DNA from: Aquamicrobium zhengzhouense
GTDB lineage: Bacteria > Pseudomonadota > Alphaproteobacteria > Rhizobiales > Rhizobiaceae
NCBI RefSeq assembly: GCF_016124105.1
Contig: NZ_JADGMQ010000006.1
Location: 145,493 to 209,492 of the forward strand
Reading direction: 5' to 3'
Length of the DNA stretch: 64,000 nucleotides
Shown here: piece by piece, positions 19,940-29,333 of the stretch
Layout: each line of letters opens with the position of its first letter
Numbering within the stretch: position 1 is the first letter of the stretch
Notes under the pieces: model-generated
What the model was told of the DNA's origin: nothing
The model's database searches: none
The model's input: the letters and a program-made list of their open reading frames with translations, nothing else
Made by a program: the position numbers and the translations under genes

Positions 19940-20989
19940 CTAGCCGCGCTTGGTGTAACCCTTCCCATAGTGCCGTTCGATCCGCGCCTGTATGAGTTCG
20001 AAACATATCGAGAGGGCCCAGTAGATGATCGCAGCCGCAATCAGCATTTCGAATACGCGGAAATCGCGGCGACCAATGATTTGCGCTGTGCGGGTGAGTT
20101 CCCAGACGCCCATGACCGAGACGAGCGATGAGTCCTTCAGCATGGCGATGAACTGGTTTCCCGTTGGCGGCACGATGAAGCGCATGGCCTGCGGGAAGAT
20201 GATCTTGCGAAAGGTGAGCTTGCGATTGAGGCCGAGAGCGGCCGCCGCGTCATGCTGGCCCGGATGCACGCCGAGGATCCCGGCACGGAAGATCTCCGCG
20301 AGGTAGGCGCCGTAGCACAGGGACAATGCCAGAATACCGGATGGCACCGCGTTCAGGGCAAATTGCGGCCCAAGCTGCGGTAATCCGAGATAGATCACAT
20401 AGACCTGCAAAAGCAGCGGCGTGCCACGGAAGAACGAGGTGTAGAAGGTGGATGCGGCATAGGCCAACCCGTTATCGGAAAGACGGGCAAGTGCTGCCGC
20501 CATTGCCAGAATGCAGGCAAAGGCGATGGAGATGAACGACACGTAAAGCGTCGTCACCGCACCGGTTGTGATCAGATAGACGAAGTTGGTTGTGCCATCC
20601 TGGCTGGTGGCGAACCATATGCCGAAGTCGCGGTCAAAGCTGCTGACGAAGGTGATGAACGCGACCAGCAATTCGACCCAGACGATCGGCACCTGAAACT
20701 TGAACGGCAACAGCCGAAGCAGAATGAGGTTGACCCAGAGCGCACCTGCAATTGCCAGCCCGGTTACTGCATGAAGGAAAAATCCGGGCTCGGTGCCTGG
20801 GCCGGTCGCACCTCCGGTCAGCGGAGCGATAAGTCCGCCAATGCGTGTACCCGCAAGCTGCATCCAGATGAGCAACGCGGCAAGGCAGGCGATGACCATG
20901 ACTTCGGTTCTGGAAGGCTTGATGCGCTCCAGAATGGGGCGCGCGGGAATGTCCGCGCGCATCCCGTCTTCGACGGCTGTAGATGTCAC
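19940..20989 (-). CDS. Polar amino-acid ABC transporter permease (HisM family)
   Basis: A 349-residue inner-membrane permease with an N-terminal cytoplasmic tail of about 25 residues, early membrane segments, then the conserved HisM core starting at TTGAVTTLYVSFISIAFA. The ATPase-contact EAA loop reads GVHPGQHDAAAALGLNRKLTFRKIIFPQAMRFIVPPTGNQF. The typical FFRGTPLLLQVYVIYLG motif is present. It is 1 base downstream of its binding protein gene, so they are co-transcribed. No ATP-binding subunit or second permease is nearby; a shared ATPase must come from elsewhere, or this permease is homodimeric. Confidence 0.93.
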   Translation of the reverse strand: MTSTAVEDGMRADIPARPILERIKPSRTEVMVIACLAALLIWMQLAGTRIGGLIAPLTGGATGPGTEPGFFLHAVTGLAIAGALWVNLILLRLLPFKFQVPIVWVELLVAFITFVSSFDRDFGIWFATSQDGTTNFVYLITTGAVTTLYVSFISIAFACILAMAAALARLSDNGLAYAASTFYTSFFRGTPLLLQVYVIYLGLPQLGPQFALNAVPSGILALSLCYGAYLAEIFRAGILGVHPGQHDAAAALGLNRKLTFRKIIFPQAMRFIVPPTGNQFIAMLKDSSLVSVMGVWELTRTAQIIGRRDFRVFEMLIAAAIIYWALSICFELIQARIERHYGKGYTKRG

Positions 20990-20990
20990 G

Positions 20991-21812
20991 TTACTGAACC
21001 GTGGTCAGGTCAACGCCATACCACTTTTCAGACAGCGCCTTCAGCGTTCCGTCCTTGTGCATTTCGCCGACGATCTCTGCGATCTTGGCGTCGAATTCAG
21101 GATCACCCTTGTCGGTGGCAACCGCCAGCGGCTCGTAGAAAGCCGGTTCGCCGATGACTTTCATCGGGTAGCCGTTCTTGATCGCTTCCTGAATGGTAGG
21201 CAGTGCCGAGAATACCGCGTCGACGCGAACGCCGTCACCCAAGCGCAGATCATCAAACGCATTGGTGTCGGTTTCATAGGTCTTCAATTCGCCCGCCGTG
21301 ACCTGATATTCGAAGGGAGGAGTTCCTTCCGCATCGATCACCAGATCCTTGAGGAGATAGGCGTCGTAGGTGCAGCCACCGCAGGTGCCGATAACTTTGC
21401 CGTTCAACTCTTCCAGCGAGGTGACGCTGGAATCGGTGTGAACCGCAAACGAGGCCGGGGTGTAATAGTAGATTGCGGGAAAGCTGAGCACCTGCGCGCG
21501 CGCCTTGGTCGGGGTTACCGAGCCAACGGAGATGTCCCAGCGACCAGACCAGCCGCCGGCGATGATGACTTCCCAAGCCGGCGTCTCAATGCCGAAATCA
21601 ACGCCGAGGCGTTTGGCGATTTCCTTGCCCACATCGACGTCGAAACCATCCAATTCATTGGAGTCATTCAGGAAGGACTGTGGCGGATATTCGGGATCCG
21701 AGGACATTGTCAGCTTGCCGGTCTTCATGACCCGGTCAAGCGTCTCTCCCGCGAATGCAGGCGCGGCGAGCATTGCCACGGCCGCAGCGAGGACTGCCAG
21801 TTTGGTCTTCAT
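20991..21812 (-). CDS. Amino-acid ABC transporter substrate-binding protein
   Basis: A 273-residue family-3 solute-binding protein with a signal peptide (MKTKLAVLAAAVAMLAAPAFA) and mature periplasmic chain. Landmarks are LDRVMKTGKLTMSSDPEYPPQSF, DGFDVDVGKEIAKRLG, the WDISVGSVTPTKARAQVLSF core of polar amino-acid binders, and the terminal LSEKWYGVD. The ATG at 21812 is preceded by GGGAGC at proper spacing, so I prefer it to the ATG at 21827. A paired cysteine segment (CGGC) in the second lobe is unusual and might form a disulfide. The ligand cannot be named. Confidence 0.93.
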   Translation of the reverse strand: MKTKLAVLAAAVAMLAAPAFAGETLDRVMKTGKLTMSSDPEYPPQSFLNDSNELDGFDVDVGKEIAKRLGVDFGIETPAWEVIIAGGWSGRWDISVGSVTPTKARAQVLSFPAIYYYTPASFAVHTDSSVTSLEELNGKVIGTCGGCTYDAYLLKDLVIDAEGTPPFEYQVTAGELKTYETDTNAFDDLRLGDGVRVDAVFSALPTIQEAIKNGYPMKVIGEPAFYEPLAVATDKGDPEFDAKIAEIVGEMHKDGTLKALSEKWYGVDLTTVQ

Positions 21813-21883
21813 CTGTTTAGCTCCCATTTTCCCGGGCTTCCCGCCCTTGTTGATTAATATTCCCCTGCGATTCTTATGTATGG

Positions 21884-21907
21884 CGGGCGCCTCCCGAGAG
21901 ACGCCCG
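21884..21907 (-). terminator. Hairpin downstream of the glutaryl-CoA dehydrogenase gene
   Basis: Read on the minus strand, a 10-bp GC-rich stem (CGGGCGTCTC / GAGGCGCCCG, one G-U) with a TCGG loop lies 15 bases after the stop of the acyl-CoA dehydrogenase. No U tract follows, so it may be a weak or Rho-assisted terminator. Confidence 0.45.
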
Positions 21908-21922
21908 ATTGTTCGATAAATT

Positions 21923-23131
21923 TTAGAAGAAGGCCTGCAGGCCGGTTTGTGCCCGGCCGAGGATCAGCGCATGGACGTCATGCGTGCCTTCGTAGGTGTT
22001 CACGGTTTCAAGGTTCTGCGCATGGCGCATGACCTGGTACTCGATCTGGATGCCGTTGCCGCCGTGCATGTCCCGGGCCATCCTGGCGATGTCCAGCGCC
22101 TTGCCGCAATTGTTGCGCTTCATGATGGAGATCATTTCCGGCGCGAACTTGCCTTCGTCCATGAGGCGGCCAAGACGCAGTGAACCCTGCAGGCCCAGTG
22201 CAATCTCCGTCTGCATGTCCGCCAGCTTCTTCTGGAAGAGCTGGGTCTGCGCGAGCGGGCGATTGAACTGCTTGCGGTCAAGGCCGTACTGGCGCGCGCG
22301 GAACCAGCAATCCTCGGCTGCGCCCATAACGCCCCAAGATATGCCGTAGCGTGCCCGGTTGAGGCAGCCGAACGGACCTTTGAGGCCGGAAACGTTCGGC
22401 AGGAGCGCGTCTTCTCCAACCTCGACATTGTCGAGCACGATCTCGCCGGTGATCGAAGCGCGCAGGCTGAGCTTGCCGCCGATCTTGGGCGCGGAAAGTC
22501 CCTTCAAGCCCTTGTCGAGGACAAAGCCCTTGATCTGGTTGTCGTGAGCCGCCGATTTTGCCCAGACGACGAAAACATCCGCGATCGGCGCGTTTGAGAT
22601 CCACATCTTCGATCCGTGGAGGCGATAGCCGCCATCGATCTTCTCGGCGCGCGTCTTCATCCCGCCAGGATCGGAGCCTGCATCCGGTTCGGTCAGGCCA
22701 AAGCAGCCGATCCACTCACCCGACGCCAGCTTCGGCAGATATTTCTGACGCTGCTCCTCGGTGCCATAAGCGAAGATCGGGTGCATCACGAGCGATGACT
22801 GCACGCTCATCATTGAGCGATAGCCGGAATCGATACGCTCGACCTCACGGGCAACGAGGCCATAGGAAACGTATCCCGCGCCAACGCCGCCATACTCTTC
22901 CGGGATGGTGACGCCGAGCAGTCCGGATTCGCCCATCTCGCGGAAGATTTCCGGGTCGGTCCGTTCCTCAAGATAGGCTTCCTCGACGCGTGGGGCGAGC
23001 TTGTCCGCCGCAAATGCTGCCGCCGTATCACGGATCATGCGCTCGTCTTCGTTCAGCTGGTCGTCCAGCAGGAACGGATCTTCCCACGCAAAAGAGCCCA
23101 TCTTGTCGTGGAACGCGGCATTCATGTTCAT
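21923..23131 (-). CDS. gcdH: Acyl-CoA dehydrogenase, glutaryl-CoA dehydrogenase type
   Basis: A 402-residue FAD flavoprotein that by family oxidatively decarboxylates glutaryl-CoA to crotonyl-CoA in lysine/tryptophan breakdown. The FAD/substrate motifs are [21 protein letters not shown] and [21 protein letters not shown]. The catalytic Glu lies in the [17 protein letters not shown] segment, and [19 protein letters not shown] is typical of GcdH. The ATG at 23131 gives the family-like start [26 protein letters not shown] with GGTGAG upstream; the open frame extends further but lacks homologous character. It is a single gene, not in an operon with the ABC transporter. Confidence 0.92.
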   Translation of the reverse strand: MNMNAAFHDKMGSFAWEDPFLLDDQLNEDERMIRDTAAAFAADKLAPRVEEAYLEERTDPEIFREMGESGLLGVTIPEEYGGVGAGYVSYGLVAREVERIDSGYRSMMSVQSSLVMHPIFAYGTEEQRQKYLPKLASGEWIGCFGLTEPDAGSDPGGMKTRAEKIDGGYRLHGSKMWISNAPIADVFVVWAKSAAHDNQIKGFVLDKGLKGLSAPKIGGKLSLRASITGEIVLDNVEVGEDALLPNVSGLKGPFGCLNRARYGISWGVMGAAEDCWFRARQYGLDRKQFNRPLAQTQLFQKKLADMQTEIALGLQGSLRLGRLMDEGKFAPEMISIMKRNNCGKALDIARMARDMHGGNGIQIEYQVMRHAQNLETVNTYEGTHDVHALILGRAQTGLQAFF

Positions 23132-23350
23132 ATACTCACCAGCAGAAAAGATAACTTCCGCCAGATTAAAGAGGTTGAGGCCGTTGGCAACCTGCTTGTT
23201 TGGCACAGACTGTCTTGAACCCGCTGGACCAGGCGTCTCAACCAACCATTAACCAGAGTTCATTCCGGTCGGCTCGTTGGGCTCGTCTTGTGCAGGCTAT
23301 TAACCAGTAGCGGGCATTGTTCTCGCGGGCGTTGAAGCTGGGGCGAGGAA

Positions 23351-25402
23351 ATGGCTGGGAAGAGACGTGAGCGGATCGGCTCCGATCAATTGATCACGTC
23401 GATCAAGGCCGCCTACTGGCTCGCGCTGATCATCATTGTGACCATGGCGATGGCAACCTATCTCATGCTGCAGGGCATGATGGCAGACCATCGACGTCAG
23501 GCTGAGGTCATCGCCCTTGTCGGGACACAAAAGGCGCTTTCACAGCGGATTGTGTTTCTCGCCAATTCGGCTTCGTTGAGGGAGCCGCAAAGGGCAGGTC
23601 CGGTAGTTGGCCTGCTGCGCGAAGCGACCACACAGTTTGATCGCAACAATGGCTGGCTGCTCAAGTGGCTGGAGACGAACAAGTCTCGTGCGATCGAAGA
23701 CATATTCTACAATCGGCCGCACTTTCTTGAATTCTTCTCGGTAAATCTGGTCTCGAACAGCCAGAGGTTCATCGCGTCACTCGAAACGATGATGGGATTG
23801 CGGACCGGGCCATCAATTTACCATGGCGGCATTGAGAGAGCGCAATTGGACGAAGCCGGTGCCAGCGCCACCCTGAATGGTTTCGAGGCCTTGTTGTCCG
23901 AGCTGGAACTGCAATCGCAGGCCGGGCTTGATCGGATGCTGGCGATGCATCGCTACTTGTTTCTCGCGACCCTTGGCGTTGTCTGCCTGATTGCGCTTTT
24001 CATCTTCAAACCGATGACGGAGCTCATCCGCAAGCGAACGTCCGAACTGGTCGCAGCGCGGAATGCGATGGCTTATATTGCCGTGCATGATGGGCTTACG
24101 GGCCTGCACAATCGCAGCTTCATGCGCGAAAAGCTGGTGTCGCTCATAGATGATACTTTGAAGGGCGGGCGAACCCTTGCTGTCGTCCAGATAGACCTCG
24201 ACCGCTTCAAGCAGGTCAACGATACGCTGGGGCATTCAGCCGGGGACTTTGTCCTTGCAACGACCGCCAGTCGCCTCAAGGCGAGGTGCCGTCCACAAGA
24301 TCTGTGTGCCAGACTGGGAGGCGATGAGTTTCTGATTGCCCTGCCGGACGCGGGGAGCGCGGAAGATATAGAGCGCCAGGTTGGCCGGATACTGGAGGGA
24401 GTGAACCAGCCGATCATATTTGATGGCTCGACCATCCTTTGCCGTGCAAGCGCAGGTGTCGCGATCTGTCCGGCGCACGGTGCAAGTTCGGCTGATCTCG
24501 TCGTCCACGCAGATCTGGCGCTATATGCCGCGAAGAAGAATGACGGGGCTTCGGTCGAGTTTTTCTCCGACGAACTGCGTCGTGAACTTGAACACCGCCG
24601 TGCCCTTGAGGTCGATCTGGCTGATGCCGTCGCGCAAGATGCGTTTGAGGTCTATTTCCAGCCGCAGGTTTCGCTATCGACGGGACGCACGACCGGGGTC
24701 GAGGCCCTGGTGCGCTGGCAGCACCCAAAGCGCGGCCGGGTCTCGCCGGGAGAATTCATTCCTGTTGCTGAAAAAGCCGGCCTGATGCCCAGTCTCGGAC
24801 GGATAGTCATGAGCAAGGCGATATTCCAGGCCGCGGCCTGGCATCGGGACGGGGTTGAATTCGGGCGCATCGCCATCAACGTTTCAGGGGCTGAACTGCG
24901 CCAGGCAGGCTTCACAAAGTTCTTGTTTTCGACCCTTGAGGCCGCGGGCTTGCCTGCCAATCGCGTGGCGCTCGAAATCGTCGAGTCGGTGATACTCGAC
25001 GACGACAAGACCGGGCTGGGGGCGAAGCTGCGGGAGATCCGAATGGCGGGCGTAAGGCTTGAGCTTGATGACTTCGGGACCGGCTACGCATCACTGACGC
25101 ATGTTGATCCAAAGGAAATCGACTGTCTGAAGATCGACAGGCGCTTTGTTCAAAAGATCGACGTCGACGCAGATCACGCCAAGATCGTCCGCGCGCTGAC
25201 AGACCTTGCACGTTCGCTTGGTATTTCGGTCGTTGCAGAAGGCGCGGAAACGCAGGCCGAACTTTCGGCGCTCCTTTCACTTGGCTGCGATGAAGTTCAG
25301 GGCTTCGCGATCTCGTTCCCCATGCCCGCCGCAGAGGCGACCGAATGGCTGCAGTTGCGCCTGAAACGCAAGGGCGGAAAGAAGCGTCACCTGCTCGGAT
25401 AA
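23351..25402 (+). CDS. Membrane GGDEF-EAL dual c-di-GMP enzyme
   Basis: A 683-residue protein. Residues about 20-45 and 195-215 are membrane segments (AYWLALIIIVTMAMATYLML; YLFLATLGVVCLIALFIF) flanking a periplasmic region that resembles the type IV pili methyl-accepting (PilJ-like) sensor, with LVGTQKALSQRIVFLANSA. The GGDEF domain is catalytically intact (ARLGGDEFLIAL). The EAL domain keeps EALVRWQHP and the downstream DDFGTGYASLTH loop plus KIDRRFV, so phosphodiesterase activity is also plausible. It should synthesise and/or degrade c-di-GMP at the inner membrane. It converges with the regulator gene, 9 bases apart. Confidence 0.93.
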   Translation: MAGKRRERIGSDQLITSIKAAYWLALIIIVTMAMATYLMLQGMMADHRRQAEVIALVGTQKALSQRIVFLANSASLREPQRAGPVVGLLREATTQFDRNNGWLLKWLETNKSRAIEDIFYNRPHFLEFFSVNLVSNSQRFIASLETMMGLRTGPSIYHGGIERAQLDEAGASATLNGFEALLSELELQSQAGLDRMLAMHRYLFLATLGVVCLIALFIFKPMTELIRKRTSELVAARNAMAYIAVHDGLTGLHNRSFMREKLVSLIDDTLKGGRTLAVVQIDLDRFKQVNDTLGHSAGDFVLATTASRLKARCRPQDLCARLGGDEFLIALPDAGSAEDIERQVGRILEGVNQPIIFDGSTILCRASAGVAICPAHGASSADLVVHADLALYAAKKNDGASVEFFSDELRRELEHRRALEVDLADAVAQDAFEVYFQPQVSLSTGRTTGVEALVRWQHPKRGRVSPGEFIPVAEKAGLMPSLGRIVMSKAIFQAAAWHRDGVEFGRIAINVSGAELRQAGFTKFLFSTLEAAGLPANRVALEIVESVILDDDKTGLGAKLREIRMAGVRLELDDFGTGYASLTHVDPKEIDCLKIDRRFVQKIDVDADHAKIVRALTDLARSLGISVVAEGAETQAELSALLSLGCDEVQGFAISFPMPAAEATEWLQLRLKRKGGKKRHLLG

Positions 25403-25411
25403 AGCGCCCGC

Positions 25412-26821
25412 TCAGTCCAGGCGGTACGGCACAGGCCCACGAAGGTTAGGATCGACGACCAGTCGGCGTTTCAGCGGCGGCACTGCGCGTTGCGGGCAGT
25501 TGACGCGCTCGCAGATGCGGCAGGAGATGCCGATCGGATCGAACGCCGCGCGGTTGTCGATGTCGAGATCATCTGCATAGACGAAGTCCCGCGCATGGGT
25601 GACCTCGCAGCCAACGGCGATCGCATAGCGTCGCTGCGGCGCTCGAAAACCGCCGCCGCCTTTGCTCAATTCAGTGGCAAGACAAAGATAGCGCACGCCG
25701 TCAGGTGTTTCGGCGAGCTGACGGATAATGCGGCCCGGTTGCTCGAAGGCCTGGTGGACGTTCCAGAGCGGACAGGCAGCGCCGAAGCGCGCAAATTGAA
25801 GCTTTGCGGCACTATGGCGCTTGGTGATGTTGCCGGCCCGGTCGATGCGCGCGAAGAAGATCGGAATTCCCTTGCGGCCGGGCCGTTGCAAGGTCGAGAG
25901 GCGATGGGAGATCTGCTCGATGCTGGCGCCGAACCGCATGGCGAGCAATTCCAGATCGTAGCGCAGGTCTTTAGCTGCTCCCATCAGCGCCTCGTAGGGC
26001 ATCATCAATGCACCCGCGAAATAGTTCGCAAGCCCCATTTTGCAGATGTCTCTCGCCTCGGGCGTTCGAAATCCCGCCGTATCGGCAATTGTCTCAATGG
26101 TGGGCGCCAGCTCGATAGCTCCGATCTGAAACGCCGTCTGGAAGCTTCGGGTCGGGACCAGGGAGTAAGGATCGAGATGGAGCAGCTTCCGGTGCGGATC
26201 GTAGCGCCGCAGCGCCTGCTCGTCGGTGCTCGCGCGTGTGGTGCGTATGCCGTGCCGTTTCTCCAGATAGTCAGGCAACGCAACCGAGGGATCGCGCTCG
26301 GGTATCCCGAGTTTGGCGGCCAGATCTTCCGCAGCAACATCCAGTTCGTGAATGTAGTTGTCGACGAAATGGAAAAAGTCGCGCACTTCATCGTATGGGG
26401 TCGGTTCAGCGGCAGCGGACTTTCCCAGCGTGTCATCGACACTGGCAAGCTGTTCCGAATTTCGGCGGTAGGCTTCGTGTGCGGCGATCAGGGCGTGAGC
26501 GAAACCTGGCGCGTTCTGGACGACCAGTTTCAGTTCCTGAAGCGAGGGTCGCATCGTATCAAACAACGGATCGCTGATGGCCTCAGAAACCACGGAAAGC
26601 AGCCGCTCGCTCTCACCGGCGGAAAATTCTGTAATGTCGACGCGGAAATTTTCCGCGAGCGAAAGCAATACCCCCGCAGAAACCGAACGCTGATTGTTTT
26701 CGATCTGGTTGAGATAGCTGGTCGAGATCCCGATACGCTCAGCAAAGCGGGCTTGGGTCAGCCTGTTTGCCTCCCGCAGATCGCGTATTTTTCGTCCGAT
26801 GAAGAGCTTGGGTCGTCGCAT
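25412..26821 (-). CDS. pccR: Short-chain fatty acyl regulator (ScfR/PccR family, XRE type)
   Basis: A 469-residue transcription factor. The N-terminus (residues about 8-65) is an XRE helix-turn-helix: GRKIRDLREANRLTQARFAERIGISTSYLNQIENNQR. A middle IrrE/ImmA-like region lacks a clear HExxH. The C-terminal DUF2083-type domain ends in a cysteine motif, GISCRICERVNCPQRAVPPL. This architecture is that of PccR of Rhodobacter and relatives, which senses acyl-CoA and activates propionyl-CoA carboxylase genes. It is divergent from pccB with 174 bases between starts, which strongly supports that role here. The ATG at 26821 lies inside a palindrome. The symbol is assigned by analogy. Confidence 0.85.
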   Translation of the reverse strand: MRRPKLFIGRKIRDLREANRLTQARFAERIGISTSYLNQIENNQRSVSAGVLLSLAENFRVDITEFSAGESERLLSVVSEAISDPLFDTMRPSLQELKLVVQNAPGFAHALIAAHEAYRRNSEQLASVDDTLGKSAAAEPTPYDEVRDFFHFVDNYIHELDVAAEDLAAKLGIPERDPSVALPDYLEKRHGIRTTRASTDEQALRRYDPHRKLLHLDPYSLVPTRSFQTAFQIGAIELAPTIETIADTAGFRTPEARDICKMGLANYFAGALMMPYEALMGAAKDLRYDLELLAMRFGASIEQISHRLSTLQRPGRKGIPIFFARIDRAGNITKRHSAAKLQFARFGAACPLWNVHQAFEQPGRIIRQLAETPDGVRYLCLATELSKGGGGFRAPQRRYAIAVGCEVTHARDFVYADDLDIDNRAAFDPIGISCRICERVNCPQRAVPPLKRRLVVDPNLRGPVPYRLD

Positions 26822-26867
26822 TTGCAAATTCGCATTTTACAATGTTGCGAATTGTACATTATGCAAG
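26821..26867. promoter_or_regulatory. Candidate PccR/ScfR operator between regulator and pccB
   Basis: The palindrome TTTGCAAA at 26821-26828 overlaps the regulator's own start codon. It is followed by an inverted repeat TTCGCA (26829-26834) and TTGCGAA (26845-26851), then ATGCAAG at 26861. From memory, PccR sites are paired TTTGCAAA elements. The placement suggests autoregulation plus control of the pcc operon. The assignment is by inference. Confidence 0.5.
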
Positions 26868-26995
26868 TGCGCCCGTTAAGGCTTTTCTCGCGCGTCTCCA
26901 AACGTTAATCGGGCTAGCCGGCTATTCATCCGATATAGTCGCAGTCGAATTTTCTATCTCGACTTTCCAGATGACCAATGACGAGGCTGCCCGCA

Positions 26996-28528
26996 ATGCG
27001 TGAAATACTGGGACAACTGGCAGAGCGCCGCGCAAAGGCCTGGGAAGGCGGTGGAGAGAAGCGGATCGCCGCCCAGCATTCAAAGGGCAAGCTGACCGCT
27101 CGTGAGCGCATCGAGGTGCTGCTTGATGACGGTTCATTTGAAGAATTCGACATGTATGTCACGCATCGTGCCGTCGATTTCGGTATGGCCGCGCAGCAAT
27201 ATCCGGGCGATGGTGTCGTCACCGGCTGGGGCACGATCAACGGGCGCATGGTCTACGTCTTCTCGCAGGACTTCACCGTGCTCGGCGGCTCGCTGTCTGA
27301 GACTCACGCACAAAAGATTTGCAAGATCATGGACATGGCGATGCGCAACGGCGCGCCGGTTATCGGTCTGAACGATTCGGGCGGCGCACGCATTCAGGAG
27401 GGTGTCGCGTCACTGGCTGGCTACGCTGAAGTCTTCCGGCGCAATTCCGAAGCCTCGGGCGTCATTCCGCAGATTTCGGTGATCATGGGCCCCTGCGCCG
27501 GCGGTGCGGTCTATTCGCCGGCGCTGACCGACTTCATCTTCATGGTGCGCGACTCGTCCTACATGTTCGTGACCGGCCCCGACGTCGTGAAGACGGTGAC
27601 CAACGAAATCGTCACCGCTGAAGAGCTCGGCGGCGCACGCACGCATACGCAAAAGTCATCGGTTGCGGACGGCGCATACGACGACGACGTCGAGACGCTG
27701 GAGCAGGTTCGGCGCCTGTTCGACTTCTTGCCACTGTCGAACCGCGAGAAGCCGCCGGTGCGTCCGTTCCATGACGATCCAGCGCGTGTCGACATGAAGC
27801 TCGACACGCTGATCCCGGATTCGGCCAACAAGCCGTACGACATGAAGGAACTGATCCTCGCACTGGCAGACGAGGGCGATTTCTTCGAAATCCAGGAAGC
27901 CTATGCGAAGAACATCATCACCGGCTTCATGCGCATGGAAGGACAGACGGTGGGCGTCGTCGCCAACCAGCCGATGGTTCTGGCGGGCTGCCTCGACATC
28001 GACTCGTCGCGCAAGGCCGCGCGCTTCGTGCGCTTCTGCGACGCGTTCAACATTCCGATCCTGACGCTGGTAGACGTGCCGGGGTTCCTGCCGGGGACCG
28101 CGCAGGAATATGGCGGCGTCATCAAGCATGGCGCAAAGCTGCTGTTTGCATATTCGCAGGCGACAGTGCCGATGGTGACGCTGATTACCCGCAAGGCCTA
28201 TGGCGGCGCCTATGACGTGATGGCTTCGAAGCACATTGGCGCGGACATCAACTACGCCTGGCCGACCGCTGAGATCGCGGTGATGGGTGCCAAGGGCGCG
28301 ACCGAAATTCTCTATCGCTCAGAACTGGGCGATCCGGAGAAGATCGCGGCGCGCACCAAGGAATATGAAGTCAATTTCGCCAACCCGTTCAAGGCGGCAG
28401 AGCGCGGCTTCATCGACGAGGTGATCATGCCGCATTCGTCCCGCCGCCGTATTGCCAGGGCCTTCGCTGCGCTTCGCACGAAGAAGCAGGAGCAGCCCTG
28501 GAAGAAGCACGATACGATGCCGCTTTAA
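26996..28528 (+). CDS. pccB: Propionyl-CoA carboxylase beta (carboxyltransferase) subunit
   Basis: A 510-residue biotin-dependent carboxyltransferase that moves CO2 from carboxybiotin to propionyl-CoA, giving methylmalonyl-CoA. Family landmarks are [23 protein letters not shown] near the N-terminus, [29 protein letters not shown] and the C-terminal [35 protein letters not shown] start at the ATG at 26996 ([14 protein letters not shown]), the conserved family start; an in-frame ATG lies at 26978. It is the first gene of a plus-strand run with two small genes, pccA and the mutase gene. Confidence 0.96.
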   Translation: MREILGQLAERRAKAWEGGGEKRIAAQHSKGKLTARERIEVLLDDGSFEEFDMYVTHRAVDFGMAAQQYPGDGVVTGWGTINGRMVYVFSQDFTVLGGSLSETHAQKICKIMDMAMRNGAPVIGLNDSGGARIQEGVASLAGYAEVFRRNSEASGVIPQISVIMGPCAGGAVYSPALTDFIFMVRDSSYMFVTGPDVVKTVTNEIVTAEELGGARTHTQKSSVADGAYDDDVETLEQVRRLFDFLPLSNREKPPVRPFHDDPARVDMKLDTLIPDSANKPYDMKELILALADEGDFFEIQEAYAKNIITGFMRMEGQTVGVVANQPMVLAGCLDIDSSRKAARFVRFCDAFNIPILTLVDVPGFLPGTAQEYGGVIKHGAKLLFAYSQATVPMVTLITRKAYGGAYDVMASKHIGADINYAWPTAEIAVMGAKGATEILYRSELGDPEKIAARTKEYEVNFANPFKAAERGFIDEVIMPHSSRRRIARAFAALRTKKQEQPWKKHDTMPL

Positions 28529-28543
28529 TCGGGAACGCATCGA

Positions 28544-28825
28544 ATGAGAAAGCCCAAGCTAACCCCTGAAGCTGCTCGTGAGGATCATCGCCAGATGCTG
28601 ATCCAGCTCGCGTTGAATGCGGCCGGAGGGGCGCTGATCGGCGTGCTGGCGGCGGTTGCGATCATATGGCTCGACATTGCGGGATTAGGCACACGCATCG
28701 GACGCGCCTCGAACCCGATCATCCCGGCGCTTTTGTTGATCATACCGTTCGCCTCGGTTTTCGGGGGTGTCGTGGCCGCCTCGTTCATCATCTCGCTGCC
28801 CTACAAGAAGAAGTTCAGGGATTGA
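28544..28825 (+). CDS. Small two-segment membrane protein, unknown function
   Basis: A 93-residue protein with a charged N-terminus (RKPKLTPEAAREDHRQM) and two strongly hydrophobic helices (about residues 22-46 and 58-85), predicted to be an inner-membrane hairpin. No motif is recognised. It begins 15 bases after pccB on the same strand and so is probably co-transcribed with the propionyl-CoA carboxylase genes, but nothing in the sequence ties it to their activity. Confidence 0.65.
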   Translation: MRKPKLTPEAAREDHRQMLIQLALNAAGGALIGVLAAVAIIWLDIAGLGTRIGRASNPIIPALLLIIPFASVFGGVVAASFIISLPYKKKFRD

Positions 28826-28954
28826 GCCGGTGAGGAACGACCGCCTGCACGTTCGGAAGAACAGGCGCACGAAATGATGCCGGTATCTGGCCGACAAGAC
28901 GATGCAATGTCCCCAACCAATTCAACATCGGCATGGGCTGAGGAAATTTGACTG

Positions 28955-29332
28955 ATGGCTAAGCTGCCTGAGATGACGAAGCACCGCGGTTTTCCCTCCG
29001 GAATGCCGGGCACCGGTTACCAGTTCACCATCCGCCGTGCGAACCCGAAGGGGGTGACGCCGATCAAGGCGCTGCCGCGCAGGGCACGCAAGGGTTCGCC
29101 CGAATACATGGTCGACGCCGCGTTCCTGCATGCGCTCTGGCACCACTTTGGTGACGAGCCCTTCGAGCGTGGCAATCTTGATGCTGGCCGGTTGAACTAT
29201 CTGTTTGGCCGCGAAGTCGTAGCGGCCGATCCCGATTTTGACCCGACCTCCTATGAAGCCATGCTTCGCATCGACGAAGCCGTTGGCCGCTCGACGATGC
29301 CCGAGGCGTTTGAGGACGTGATGGAGATCTGA
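28955..29332 (+). CDS. Conserved-looking protein between pccB and pccA, unknown function
   Basis: A 125-residue soluble protein with a basic N-terminal third (KHRGFPSGMPGTGYQFTIRRANPKGVTPIKALPRRARKG is the composition, spread over about 40 residues) and an acidic, helical C-terminal part with HALWHHFGDEPFE and NYLFGREVVAADPDFDPTSYEAML. The ATG at 28955 follows GAGG. The stop TGA is one base before the pccA start, so the two are coupled. I do not recognise a family. The tight coupling suggests a role with the carboxylase alpha subunit, but that is inference. Confidence 0.65.
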   Translation: MAKLPEMTKHRGFPSGMPGTGYQFTIRRANPKGVTPIKALPRRARKGSPEYMVDAAFLHALWHHFGDEPFERGNLDAGRLNYLFGREVVAADPDFDPTSYEAMLRIDEAVGRSTMPEAFEDVMEI

Positions 29333-29333
29333 G

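Noticed and set aside
25490..26908. 472-codon plus-strand frame opposite the PccR-like gene
   Set aside because: The minus strand encodes a full helix-turn-helix regulator with its cysteine motif; the plus frame has no recognisable domain.
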